Positions 49,831 to 61,250 of a stretch of 64,000 nucleotides of DNA are shown here, piece by piece (within the stretch, counting starts at the first letter, position 1; each line of letters opens with the position of its first letter). Position numbers and translations under genes: made by a program. The notes under the pieces are model-generated. The model was not told the origin of the DNA. It searched no databases and worked only from the letters and a program-made list of their open reading frames with translations. Source of the stretch: Undaria pinnatifida (lineage: Eukaryota; Sar; Phaeophyceae; Laminariales; Alariaceae); assembly GCA_012845835.1 (NCBI GenBank), contig JABAKD010000027.1, positions 5,697,465-5,761,464 on the forward strand. The letters are read 5' to 3'.

Positions 49831-52493
49831 AGGTTTTTAGCTTGTTTTGGGGAGGAGATTATTGTCCCCACGCACCCTCCGGAGGGATACGCCGGAGGGC
49901 TACGTGGGCACACCAGTAGGCTTGCGTTCATTTTTCTTTACAGCAGAAGGGGCGTATACATATTTTAGCTAAGGTACCGGAGTGCCCTGCGGGAATCAAG
50001 GCGAGGCGCCAAGCGTGGTGGTGGTGGTGGTGATGGTGGTGGTAGCGGAAGGGGCGGGGAGGTATAGTTAAAAACCCCGATGCTAGCAGAGGGGGGGGAG
50101 GGAGGGGGGTATAGTTTAACCCCCCGTAGGTTGGCGCTAGGCTGTTTTTGTTCTTGTCGTATTGCTTTGGTCAAATAGTGGCCCCTCGTTACCTTATATA
50201 CCGGTATGGATGTACCAGCAGGGCTATGCGTCTTAAGTGATGACGTTTTTATTGCGGACGATCCAAAAATATATCCTTGGTTCTGTATGCGCCAACGGCT
50301 AATGTTATACCCTTTTTTCATATTTCGAGGCAAGGAAGGGGAAGACGGAAGGCGCGGATACATTTGTTTTCATGTTTTTTTTTCTTGGCGCCGGATGTGC
50401 CCTCCCTTTTCCCCCGCCCTGGCCTGATGGGTGCGCCCCCCCCCCCCCCCCTCTCTCGCCGCTTCCGTGTGCTTAACATGCCAAAGTGATTCCACAGTCA
50501 GTATCTCCAAGTGAGTGGTTTGTTCCCAAAGGTTTTGGCTGCGCAGTTGTGTTAGACTAACTATTTTAGACTAACTCTTTTAGCGCTGCAAAAAGTATAC
50601 TACGCTAACCCCAAGTAGTTAGACCCCAATAGCGTGGGTGGGTGCAGTTATAATGGGATGAAGAGACAGGTGGACTTTCCGAAACTTGCTAGGACAGCTG
50701 GTTGTATTGTTTTTGACTCGGCGCGATGAAGTTGAGGAACTACAGTGCTGGGATGTCCTCGGTGTTGCATCGATGTGGTATTGCATCTGTAGGCGGTTCG
50801 GGGGGTGGGGGGAGTGGGGAGACGGAGCAAGGGAAGGGGGGTGGATGCACCAAACGTGTTGTTGTAGGCGGGGGAGGGAGGAAAAAGAGGAGGAGTAAGA
50901 GGAGAGACAGATGCGTCAAGTGTTGTAGGTGTTTTTTTTCGCCACTCTACTATCTATAATCCCTCTGTGCAAGTGTTGTGTAGGATACTACTACCTCTGT
51001 AGTAGGGTACTACTCCTTCTCTAGTACCAGGTAGGATAGGTCTGTGTAGCAGGATATTACTACCCAACCAACGCGCCGTCCTGCCTCGCGTGATCACCGA
51101 CCGCAGTTGCGGAGCCGGCATGTGGCGTCGCGAGGAAATCCTTAGGTTACCTACGGTTCCTGTCGAAGCGTTCGCTAATGTGCCCGTCAGGCGCAAAAAT
51201 AGCCTCAAATATTTTCTCTTTTCTTCTAATTTTTTTTTTTCTATTCTCCAGCTCAACCCGTGCGTAAGTTTTACCCTCAGCAAGCGACCTTCTGAACAAG
51301 CCGTGGTCACAGGTGTCTTCCCTTCTCCCCCCGGATACATGCCTTCATTTTTACCGCGCATAGGGTTGAGCATTCCCACTTTTTTTTCAGTATATTTTTT
51401 TTCTTCATGCTCGTCGATTTTCATCGAATTTCACCAGCTCACCCTCCCTTGTTTCGCGCTTTCCCCGCTCGTCAATTTTTGCGCAAAAAAACACTCCTAC
51501 CAGGTGCGTACGCGCACGAGTAGCATGCACTCGGTGAGACTGAACCCACGACCTTGACGATGGTAAGGACGAGATTCCCCTACGCAGGGGCCGCCGACGC
51601 CGACTCGTATACCGCTGGGTGACACCTAAGGAACAACGCGGACGCGCGTACGATATAGAGGTAGAACTTCTTGCCTGGAACGATTTCTGAATGGCTGAGG
51701 GCTCCATAACCCAAAATCGTCCGTTTTTTTTTCTTCTTTTTCTTTTTCAGAATATTGTCGTTGTATACCTGTATAGGCCATGGGATTTTTCATCCGGAAG
51801 TGCTCAGTTTTTTGTTTTCTCATCAAATCAGTTTTCGTGGGCGAGGTCTTGATCCATTCAGAGCCCCCAAACCCCTCCCTACACTAATTCCAAGTAATTT
51901 TGTCCCCAAAGAGGGGTTCCAGCTGTAAAGCGGTCAAGCTCCCAAATTGAGGAAACTTCAAAAACCAAAAAAGTCGGTGCACCTCTATCGTAGCACGCGT
52001 CCACGGCAACGCATATCGTTGGCGCTGCAGCACAGTTTAGAAAAAAAAAGGAAGGGCTGATCAGGAGACACATACGCATGCTCACCTGCCACGGGGCTGG
52101 GAAAGGGCGGAGCCGGGGTAGGGGCTGGGTACCAAACTATGTAACGCACAAGATAGCACACTCTGACGGATGAATTTCAGAGCCGATGTTTTTCAAAAGC
52201 CCGGCGGGGGGATTCGCAAAAAAAAAATGAAAACTAAACTAAAATAAAATAAAATAAAATAAAAATAAAAAATGGCCGCTTCGGGAAGATTTAGAGGAGA
52301 TATTACGGTGAACGCACATCGCTCTGGGTCTACCTTCTCTCCGTTGTGGAGGAAACCGGCTTTGAAGTTCGTCGGAGGGGGTGTGTTGTCTTGCGTGTTA
52401 TACTGCTGTGTGTTGTACGTTATGCGCGGGATGTCTGGGGGTGGGTAGGGGCTGGGTTGGGAAGGGGGGATGGGGGGTGTACTCAGTTTGTGC
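49831..52493. other. No supported gene; tRNA-like remnant and simple repeats
   Basis: A minus-strand sequence at about 51530-51625 (GGTCGTGGGTTCAGTCTCAC preceded by CACCCAGCGG...) has B-box-like character, but its T-loop is off by one and it cannot fold into a tRNA. An A(A/T)AAT microsatellite lies at 52228-52270. CACTAC-type TACTAC repeats occur near 50985-51065. No coding region is supported. Confidence 0.3.
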
Positions 52494-52700
52494 GTGGCCG
52501 TGGTCGTATGACAATAGACCCTCGCATCTCTACTATGCCGGGACGGAGCACGTCGTGTTTTCCCCAACCAGGCAGATATTGCTTGTGCACCAAGCTCGAA
52601 GCGCCGTGATGTGTTTGGCGAGTCGCATGAAGGGTGAACTGCATCCTTCCAAGAACCGCTCGGAAGACGGGCTTGTTCGGCACCTTGTGCTTACTTTCTT
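52494..52700 (+). repeat. Dispersed repeat shared with 29630-29830
   Basis: Same-orientation copy of the unit with CTCGCATCTCTACTATGCCG, GGACGGAGCACGTCGTGTTT and GGCGAGTCGCATGAAG. Confidence 0.8.
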
Positions 52701-53600
52701 GCTTATGGACGGCAGCGACCAATTGGTTACTGTACTTTGTTTTCTGGTGTGGCCACTACAGGATTGGGAGGCAGGGGGGGGGTCAACAGAGGGTTGATGC
52801 CGTGCCGTGCCCCTGTTGGTTCTTCGTGGGCGGGTGGTGAACTCTGCACAGCGTTCGTTCCAGCTAGAAGATGTGCGCGATTTTTTGCCCTCTAGAGGGG
52901 GAGCATTGATCTTCCGACCAATGATACCGTAGGGAGGGGTGTTATGTTGTTTTAATTACTCCCTTTTGGGTCCTTTTTTTTCAGTGGCTCGGGGTCACCC
53001 GTGCGAGCGACCCCCCTGCTTCTTGCGGTCACGGGCTTTCTTTCCTTTCGTGCTGTTCAAGTAAACATTCTCGATGTTAGTACGAAATGGTTAGCTACGC
53101 TGCAACAAAAAAAAACGCCGAACGTGTTTTCAGCAGTGAGGTACAACAGTCACTCGCGCGAGTAGCTTGAACCCGATGGTGAAAATTGGGGGTACCCCTC
53201 GTACCGTAGCCTTGATCTTCCCTGGAATCTGGTTTTAAGCGAAATGAAGCAGGAAAGGGAGGATTGGTCATCCCGGCATACGTACTTTTGGTGATATTAA
53301 ATTTAAAAAAAAGAAAAAAGAGTGCTCTCTCTTGTTCGAGAAATTCAACCTTGGCGAGATATCGAATCACGAATGCTCTCGTTTGGTTTCATGTGGTGGG
53401 ACTCCCGGCTTCCTGGATGCCATTGGTTTCACGACCAATGTTGCAACCGCAGCAGTTGCGATAGAGCGACTGCGCGACTGCTGGCTCTTGCCCTTTTCCA
53501 CACGGGGAGGCGCGAGGGGTTGCGGGACAGCGCCACGATCGACGCAAATTGTGGTCGCTATGACGTTTTTCAGGGCATCTCACTGGGTCGGATCGCTTCT
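52701..53600. other. No supported gene
   Basis: Unassigned; short frames only, none with recognisable domains. Confidence 0.3.
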
Positions 53601-53614
53601 CGCGGGTCGGATTG

Positions 53615-53825
53615 GGCCAGGGCGACCCGGTCAGACCGGGTCATGGCGACCCGGCCCGACCCTTGGTATTTGAAAACCTCCTGACCCTTGGTATTTGAAA
53701 ATCTCCTGACCCCACCTGACCCGACCCGTCAGATTTCGAACACCTCCTGGCCCCCGACACGACACCATCTGCGAGTTGTTGAAAACCTCCTGACTCGACC
53801 GGCAGGCCGGGTCATGACCCGGGAA
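53615..53825. repeat. CCTCCTGACCC / GACCCGG degenerate repeat
   Basis: ATTTGAAAACCTCCTGACCC recurs five times, with flanking GACCCGGTCAGACCGGGTCA palindromic words. Bounded by CCGGGTCATGACCCGGG near 53808-53823. Non-coding. Confidence 0.75.
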
Positions 53826-55675
53826 ACGCCTTGATTCTTTTGTCCACGCCACGACTACTACTACTGCAAGCAGCTGCTGTGCCCCGTGTGGGGGGCCCGC
53901 GAACGCGTTTAAAGAGCACGAAACTCCTAAAAAAAAAGAAACAAAAAACGACACGAGATGTATTATAGGCATACCAGCAGCTAGCTCGTGCTATCAAGAC
54001 ACCCATTATGATTCGCTTGTCCCTCGCTGGTGGAATTGACATTGCAGCGCTCCAGCAGCAAATATTATATCATTCGTTCTTTCTATGTACATTTATTTGC
54101 TTCTGTAAAAGTCCTACCAGGTACTCCTTAATGCTACGAACCCCGGGTATTGTTTTTTTCGTCGTCGGTCCCTCGATTTACTTGCTGCACGTGAACAACC
54201 ATAGCCAGCCGCCTCGTTTTACACGCGGGCAGCGAGACAACAACAGTACATAACGGATATATACTCTTGGCGACCCTCCAACACCCCCCGAAGAGACTGG
54301 CCTGTTTAATTTCGTCCCGCCTCCCCGGCTCCATCTGGTCTAACCTTAACGATCAAGCGAGCACCGTCACGCCCGACCCCGGTTTCCACTCCCACTCCGA
54401 CCCCCCCTCTGCCTACCCCCCAAGACGCCAACAAACTATATGTTCCGCAAAAATTATTTCCTCCCCTAAAAGCTCTTCCCTCACGTCCAAAACGAAGAGT
54501 CGGTTCGGACACACAAAACAAAAAAAAATATTGTCAGCTGGCAAACCATCGTGTCCTTGCAAAAAAAAAATCTGGACACACAAGGGGAAGCAGGAGAAAA
54601 CCTTGCCAGTCGGTAATTATTCATCGATCCTTATGGAAAAAAGAATATTCGGACGTACACAGAGGAAGGCAGTGGAGACGGGGGGGGGGGGTGGAGGGGG
54701 GGGGGGGTTGGGGAGGTCAACCTAGGCCCAGCTCAACTGAAGTACCTCAAAGTACCTCGACGGATATGTCTCACAGGTGAGCTTTCGCAACGTAACCCCT
54801 TTAGGCCTGCCCCCATGTTTTTTTGTGGAAAACTACTCGGATTTAGAGTGGGATATTTTTTGGAGCGGAAAAAAAAAATGAAGACACTTGCGCGAAGGGG
54901 AAAAAAATCGAATAAAAAGACAGAAGGAGGGCGAACGCGCCACCCCGAGTAACGTTCGTCCGGTGGGATTCGCCACCACACCCTACATACTGCCCCCTCT
55001 CTCCCTCCTTCCCCCTCTTCTTCCACCGCAAAGGGCGCACAAAATACATGATTGCGATTTAAGGTACTCGGCTAGCTCCCTCTTCTACGGTCATGCCACT
55101 CGAAGTAGACACGTGCCCGTGCACGAAGCCGGCGCACGAACCGTTTGCCGTGTGCCCCCCCTCCCCCCCCCCCCCGCCCCCAACGAAACACGTCCCCCGA
55201 AAAAAAAGAAGCGACCGACCAAGAACGATAAGCGTGAAGCGCATAACGCGAAGCCACGCACGACCCTGCCGCTCGCGGAACTAAGCGCTAGGCGCAAGGC
55301 GCGTAAGTGTGTTAGTGCGTGTGCATGCGCGCCGCTGACGCTCGCGGCACTAGACCCGCACTCTCTCAATTCAGCGCCGCGCAGCGCTACCGGCGGCGGC
55401 GGGACCCGTTCCCACCCGTAACTCGCCACTCCCTCGTGCCTACTTGATCCACGACCGTAACAGCGGTCGGGAGCAAGGCCACGGCCACAAGCCAGCAAGA
55501 GGGAGTAGAGTACCCTCCAGGCCTCGGCGTAACCCCCCCACGACGCAATCCTCCATGGCGTTTTCCCGCTCCGTGTCGCCGTCTCTGAAGAAGCCAGACC
55601 TAAAACCACCCACCGTCCGACTTCCTCGCCGTTCTCTCCTCCCGGTCCAAAGTGCTGGAAGGATTTTACCCTGGG
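53826..55675. other. No supported gene
   Basis: Includes G-rich tracts (54680-54710) and GC-rich frames on both strands at 54888-55640, with Arg/Pro-rich composition and no domains. Confidence 0.3.
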
Positions 55676-55890
55676 CTAGGTACTCGATCGATGCTGTATC
55701 CCCGTAGCCCAGAAAGCATGGGTTATCGGTCGATGTTTTAGTCCCATAGCCCAGCAGGACTGGGTTATCGATTGATACTTTACCCCCTAAGCTCAGCAGG
55801 GGTGGGTAATCGATCGATACGTTACCCCCATTGCCCACTAAGGCTCGGCAATCGACCACTGTTTTACCCCCTTAGCTCAGCAGGTAACAC
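55676..55890. repeat. About 45-bp tandem repeat, five units
   Basis: Units of the form GGGTTATCG(A/G)T(C/T)GAT...TTTTA(C/G)(C/T)CCC(A/C)TAGC(C/T)CAGCAG(G) repeat about five times. On the minus strand they keep an open frame with SIDNPVLLGYGTK-type repeats, so coding use is possible but not shown. Confidence 0.85.
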
Positions 55891-56197
55891 CGTCACCCCC
55901 GGTATTTACTTCAGTAGGAAAAACACTTTCACAAAAGCCCCACTCCCCTCTGAATACCACTCGGCCACAGCCCGACACCCGCCTCCGCCCCTCCGCATCC
56001 CCCCTCCTTTTCTTCGTGCGTCCACCCCCTTCCCCACCCCGCCCCTCCTTCCTTTCCTCCTAACCGCGATTTGACCGGCCCCATTCCGCCCCCTCCCACG
56101 TGCTATACTCGTACAGCGAGCGAGCAAGTCGGTCCGACAAATACTTTCCCCCCCCCCCCGCTACGCACGAGTTTTTTACAAACGCCTTTTTGTTTAA

Positions 56198-56286
56198 CTA
56201 CCCAAAAGTGTTCTCCCCGCTGTATGTGATGTACAGGAACCCGTCCTCGTCTTTCTGGTGCTCGTAAACTTGCGACATCAGCGCAG
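56198..56286 (-). CDS. ATG8, terminal exon
   Basis: Begins after acceptor CACCAG. It encodes [28 protein letters not shown] and TAG at 56200-56198. Too short to stand out as an independent frame, but it completes the protein exactly in phase. Confidence 0.94.
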
Positions 56287-58459
56287 CTGGTGTGTGTACA
56301 TACGTTCGTACAAGTTGCAAAGGAAAAGGAAGCGGAGGCGGCGGCGGGGACGAAAAACAAAAGAGAACCCCGTTAGAAAATGCACTCGCGTTGTGGGGAA
56401 AACTCCCTTGAAATTAGTCAATACGGCAACTTTTGCGCGGCTGGAGGACGTACGTAAGGATGGGTCACACGTCAAAGGGCGGCGGAGGCGGTGGCGCGGA
56501 CAGGGGCCGAAAAAAAAAGTGGAGCGCTAGCCACTTGAGCGTTTAGTTCTTGGGGGATACGCGTCGGGACAGAGACCGCGAAAAAAAAATCGACAACGTG
56601 GGCTGTGGGTCTCTTCTACAATACCGGTCCTGGTCGCCTCGCCTCGTGAATGCTACGGCATCCCCGTAGCCCCTCACAATTGTCCCGGGCGCGTTTTACT
56701 ACACCTCTTCAAAGAAAAATCGATACTTTCAGGCCTCCTTGATTTCATTATATTACTTTTACTACAACTGCAAAAAGTAATACCACAATGGGTCCAATTA
56801 TTTTCCCCCAATGCGTGCTGTCTAATATTACGGAGGACCAGTGCGCGTGCTTCACATGGAACTGATGTTTCCGCCCGTGTACACCAAGCACAACCAGCGT
56901 CCGTGCCGATGACTCCTAGAGAGACGGGCTCTGCTGTGACACTAACCAAAATCCACGATATACATAAACCTATAACCTATACGTTCCCTTGTTTTTACGA
57001 ACCATCTTCGTTCCTGATTACTGTGTTTCCCCGTAATACCAGTTTTTAAGGGGCTGAAGTACATGTCGGAGTTGCTGGAGCCCCCTAGACTACACCAGTA
57101 CTAGCATACGAAGGCCAAACCGTGTCTAGACGGGCACCAAAAGATTGGTCTCCTGCATGGTAGTATAGTGATATTTTTACGGTGCCGGCATGTGCAAGCC
57201 GGAAACACCGGCATTATAGCGGAAACCGGCACTACTCCGCGCACTACCAGTACGTATTGTTGCAATCTGTACCATGCGATTTCACAAGCACTATATCGGG
57301 CAACCGGCACTACTCAACCGGCGCTATAGAGGACCTCTACTGCAGTACAATCGCTCACATGTCTGTGGAATGGTGTCGTTGACGAAGATGAAGATGGCTT
57401 TCTCCGGGTCCAGCTTGATCCTCTTCCGGATTACATAAATGAACTGGCCTGCACACCGCGACAAAACACAACAAACGAAATCAACAGAGAAGCGCAGAAA
57501 CAACCAGCAAAGATCCTCGAGGGGAATGCCATACATAGAAGCACAAGCCTGCACCGTGGGAGAGAAGCACCGAAACAAAACACTAACACACAAAAGCCCC
57601 GAAAATGTTTTCGTGGGTTGGTTGGTCTTGGGTTATGACTATTATCGATTTCAATACTAATTACATTTTCCTACCAACGCAAACAGAGTTCGGAAATCGC
57701 CAAAACCCTTGACGCCTTCATGACTGGAAACCCTTTTTCGGGACAAATTCACATGAAGTTAGTATAGGGAGGGATTTCAGAGCTCTGGAGGGTTTATCAA
57801 CGGGCCTCAAGAGAATTAATATTTTTCATCGAGGGGTCTGGGCCAAGCCGCAGTTGCTGCACCGTTCTCAATTTCCGACGTTCGTATTACGAATCACACA
57901 CCCGTGCTAAGGTCCGCCGGCACGAGGTACTTCTTCTTGTCGATGTCGGGGATGTCACTGCGGTCCGCCTTCTCGCAGATCACCTGAAAACAGGGAGCGA
58001 GCAAGTTTCCGGAGGAGTGTATAGCAGACGTGGTTCCGTCCGTCGTTTTGAGGAGTGCAGCGTGGGTCAACACAAGAACGAACGAAGGAACGAAGGAACG
58101 AACGCACGCATGCATGCAGACACTCACAAAAATAAACTACTCCTACTTCTACTCCTCCACTTCCTATTCCTCATCCTCCTTCCAATCCCCCCCTTCCAGC
58201 TGTTGCTGTTTGTCCCCAAGTTTACCCTGGCATCTGGCAACTGGTATGCACGTAAAAGGCATTTGAAGTGAACTCCACTTTGGAGCATTTCCGGCCTACA
58301 GCAGTAGTTTCACCGCAAGAGTTGTAGGTATTCTGACATGTCCTCGAAACAAGCATAGCGGTTCCTTGGTACCCGCAGGGCGTTAACAAGACCGACAACT
58401 TACCGGAATTCTGTCAGGGTACTTGGCGCGAATCCGCTCCGCCTCTGACTTGCGCTTGT
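56198..58459 (-). CDS. ATG8 autophagy ubiquitin-like protein (5' exon not found)
   Basis: Four exons (58459-58404, 57983-57902, 57448-57359, 56286-56198) join in frame with GT..AG introns to encode residues from [18 protein letters not shown] through [59 protein letters not shown] and YSGENTFG before TAG. This is ATG8 (LC3/GABARAP family), the ubiquitin-fold protein conjugated to phosphatidylethanolamine on phagophore membranes by ATG7/ATG3. The visible part is 105 codons plus stop; the missing first exon should add only about 11 residues. The stop follows the lipidation Gly directly, so no C-terminal peptide needs removal by ATG4. Conserved Tyr/Leu/Arg positions of the LIR-binding pockets appear kept (KKYLVP, FVND). 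Confidence 0.95.
57180..57345. repeat. CCGGCACTATAG dispersed repeat copy (ATG8 intron)
   Basis: The series ACACCGGCATTATAGCGGAAA, CCGGCACTACTCCGCGCACTA and CAACCGGCACTACTCAACCGG lies in the last intron of ATG8 and ends within 15 bp of the exon. It is related to copies at 36.5, 42.2 and 49.7 kb. Confidence 0.7.
57359..57448 (-). CDS. ATG8, exon encoding [19 protein letters not shown]
   Basis: The acceptor is GTGCAG and the donor GTGAGC. It ends in PQT plus one base of a Ser codon. Confidence 0.94.
57902..57983 (-). CDS. ATG8, exon encoding [20 protein letters not shown]
   Basis: The acceptor is GTTTTCAG and the donor GTGTGT. It continues to VPADLSTG with a split Gly codon (G|GC). Confidence 0.94.
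58404..58459 (-). CDS. ATG8, exon encoding [18 protein letters not shown]
   Basis: The acceptor is GCTTGCAG and the donor GTAAGT. The first two bases complete a codon begun in the missing upstream exon (G|AC would give Asp). Ends in phase 0. Confidence 0.92.
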
Positions 58460-59013
58460 CTGCAAGCGGAGCGGGCGGGGGGGGGGGGAATGCGCACGTG
58501 AAGCAAGCGAACTTGAAAAAAAAAGAAGTGTAATGAGCCGTTTGAAACGTCGTCGTACGACTTGATACTTCGCAAGTTTCTGCAAGTATATGCTTCCAAG
58601 TAGTGCAATCAGCACCAGGTATGACGTAGCGTACGCGGTAGAATGGTGGACCCGCACCATCGCAGGATGCGTGCCTGGCCGACACAAGAGCACCGAAAAC
58701 GAGCCGGTCCCGTGTATCTTACCACGTACCCGGCGGCGTCGATTACATGACGCAGGCGACGGCAGGGGTGCTCCACACACGTTTCTGAGTTCCCTCAATT
58801 GACGAAACTTTCTACAGTACACAGACTCTCAAGGGAAATAAGTGCAGTTTTTTTGGCGGAGGCATTAGTTGCTCCAAGTATTTATGATATATGCGTGTAT
58901 GTACCACTTTTGGTGTACTTGTGTTTTTTTCCCTGGGGTATTCTCTCCACTTTGGAGGGATTGGAGCCTGTTCTGTGACCGCGGACTTGATTATGCGAAT
59001 TAAGAAGAAGAAG

Positions 59014-59054
<41 letters not shown>

Positions 59055-60010
59055 ATCAACCCCATGATCTAGGTTTTGATAAAATAATATTGAAAACCAT
59101 AAATGGCGTTGCCAAGATATTGGGTGATTCTTTCACAGATCAGGGACCCCGTCAGCCCGTATTATTTTGGCCAAAGAGTGCCCCCCCCACCGTACCATGC
59201 GTCGCATGTACTTCGTACCACCGGTACGCCCCAACGGTTCTTACGTTCCCGTAAAGAGCGCGGGATCCCATGCACGGTGCATTCCGCTAATGGCTGACTA
59301 TTGGTTACGACTTCTGCGAGCCTGCTGTTATTGGCTGACTGCTGGTTGCGAGTATTCTGTCATTGGCTGACTGCTGGCGGCGACTTCTGTGAGTAACTTG
59401 GCTGAGTGCTGGTCGAGACTTCTGCGAGCGTTCTGCCATTGGTTGACTGCTGGCTGCGACTTCTATGAGCAGCGTCGGCAAGCAAGCAGCGCGAAAAGAG
59501 CTCAAATGTATATGATGTCTATCAATAGACATCATCACACCACGACCATCCTTCCACTCCAGAGTCATCGGGGGGCGAGTCCTGTGTCCTGTGACCACCT
59601 TCTAAACTCAAGTATGGCGAAGGGTTAATGCAAGAACACTACCATCAACAAGCGCGCAAGCCGTGAGCATACACACAAACGCAGTTCCACATATTACGTC
59701 CCCTGCTCCAGGTAAGCGACAACAATGAGTGGACGAGCGGAGGGACGTCGCCATTTGCTACAGAGTCAGTAACGGTGCTCACATGACAAACGAAAAGCAA
59801 CATCAAAGATGGAAGGCAGGGACCGGGCATCTAGGAATTCGCAGCGGCGGTCAGGGCGTGGAGAAAGTAACTAGAGGCTATGCCCGGTTTTGTGTAGAAA
59901 GAGGCCGAGGAGCTAAAACGCTACGGGTAGAAAACGTGCATGTTTGAGGACTTTTCAATGAACACGCCCTTGCGGTTCGAGGGCGAAGGGCTCTAAAAGT
60001 CAGCATATTC
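58460..60010. other. No supported gene; (AAC)n microsatellite at 59009-59053
   Basis: Expected to hold the first ATG8 exon and promoter, but neither was identified. A GAAGAAC(AAC)n run is at 59009-59053. GACT(T)CTG(C/T)GAG...GGCTGACTGCTGG repeats occur at about 59285-59470. Confidence 0.4.
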
Positions 60011-60206
60011 ATGGCATCAGCCGCCGACCTCGACCAACCTGTCATCTATCATTTATTATCATATGATTGCGCATAATCCTACGCAATCAGATGGCATTTT
60101 TTTAAATGATAAATGACACATTGGTCGAGGTCGTCATACGCAATCAGATGATAAAGAAATGATGGATGGTAGATGACATTGGTCGAGGTCGGCAGCTGAT
60201 GCTATG
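60011..60206. mobile_element. MITE-like palindromic element, about 196 bp
   Basis: The left end ATGGCATCAGCCGCCGACCTC pairs with the right end, whose inverse reads CCATAGCATCAGCTGCCGACCTC. Pairing continues through CGACCAA, TGTCATCTA and ATGATTGCG for about 60 bp. An extra internal copy of GGTCGAGGTCG(T/G)C lies at 60129-60141. It has no coding content, so it is a non-autonomous DNA transposon or a nested insertion of two. Confidence 0.8.
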
Positions 60207-60224
60207 GTATATTATAAAAATTAA

Positions 60225-60670
60225 AATACACTCCAGCTGTGAGATCGAAGATTTCGTCGAAACTCATCTTTGCAAGCTGTGTGTGATACTCCGATCGCGC
60301 GCATAACGAGTTGTGTGTCCTCGTTAAGGATATAGGTCGGCGACTCCCCTTACAACTACAGTGTAGCTATCAGGGTCAACAGGATGATTTTAGTCAGTCT
60401 GTGCGCGGAAACTATAAAACCCGTTTCTGAGGGGGACAAAATCTGACAGCTGTGAAGGGAAAGGGGGGCCTGGTTTTGATCAAAAGCGAGCGGGTTTGGA
60501 GGGGGGCGGGGGGGGGGGGGGGGGAAGGGGCAATTTGTGCATGTAAGCTATAAATTCTTTCGAGGGGATAAATCTGACGGTTTTGGCACCAGTATATTAT
60601 TGGGGGCGGGGGGGGTGGGGGGGGGCAGCTCAATATGTGCCTGGAAGCTATACATTATTTCATGGGGTAA
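60225..60670 (-). repeat. Poly-C-arm dispersed repeat, copy C (inverted)
   Basis: CAGCTGTGAGATCGAAGATTTCG through TGTGTGATACTCCGATCGCGCG to CCCGTTTCTGAGGGGGACAAA is the reverse complement of copies A and B. It is followed by G-rich units (poly-G at 60503-60523 and 60601-60625) that correspond to the poly-C arms of copy A. Confidence 0.82.
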
Positions 60671-61250
60671 TTCGTACAATCAGTGAGTAAAGAGAGGGTG
60701 GAGTGTTCGTGGGGGTGGGGTTGGGATGGGTTGGGGGGGGGGGGAAGGGTGGGGGGTGGGGGCGGGGAGGGGTGGGGGCGGGGGGGGGGGGGGGGGGGGG
60801 GACGGCTTTAGGTGAGGGGTTTGTTATACGTGTGGTGCTAGGTCTAGGCGAAGGTGCGGGTGATGGGGAAGAAGGGGGCGTTCGAGGCGGGGGGGGGGGG
60901 CGAAACACTTAGGCATGGATGGCTCTCGAAAGATAATGAGGTGATATCCTGTGCGTGAAGTGTTTATTAATGTGGCGGATTTCGATATTTGGTGGGGCGT
61001 TTGAGTAAGGGAAAGCAAGAGGGGGGGGGGGGGGGGGGGATTTTTAGGAGGTGTAGGTTACAAATAATATTCAAATACACTTCGGCTGTGAGATCAATGA
61101 TATGTAGCAGTTTGTTATACGTGTGGTGCTAGGTCTAGGCGATCGTGTAGGTGGTCGGGAAAGAGGGGGCGTTGGAGCGGGGGGGGAGGGGGGGAGGGGG
61201 AGGGGGGGGGGAGAGGAGGGGGGGGGGAGGGGGGGGAACACAGTGGTATA
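60671..61250. repeat. G-rich low-complexity tracts
   Basis: Extended G runs at 60736-60800, 61021-61039 and 61180-61235 with (GGGGTGGGG)-like interruptions. The phrase GTTATACGTGTGGTGCTAGG TCTAGGCGA occurs twice (60821 and 61113), so part of it is a direct duplication. Confidence 0.85.

Noticed and set aside
51530-51625. Possible tRNA gene on the minus strand
   Set aside because: GTGGGTTCAGTCTCAC resembles a T-arm, but the loop length is wrong and acceptor/anticodon arms do not pair; at best a decayed tRNA-like repeat.
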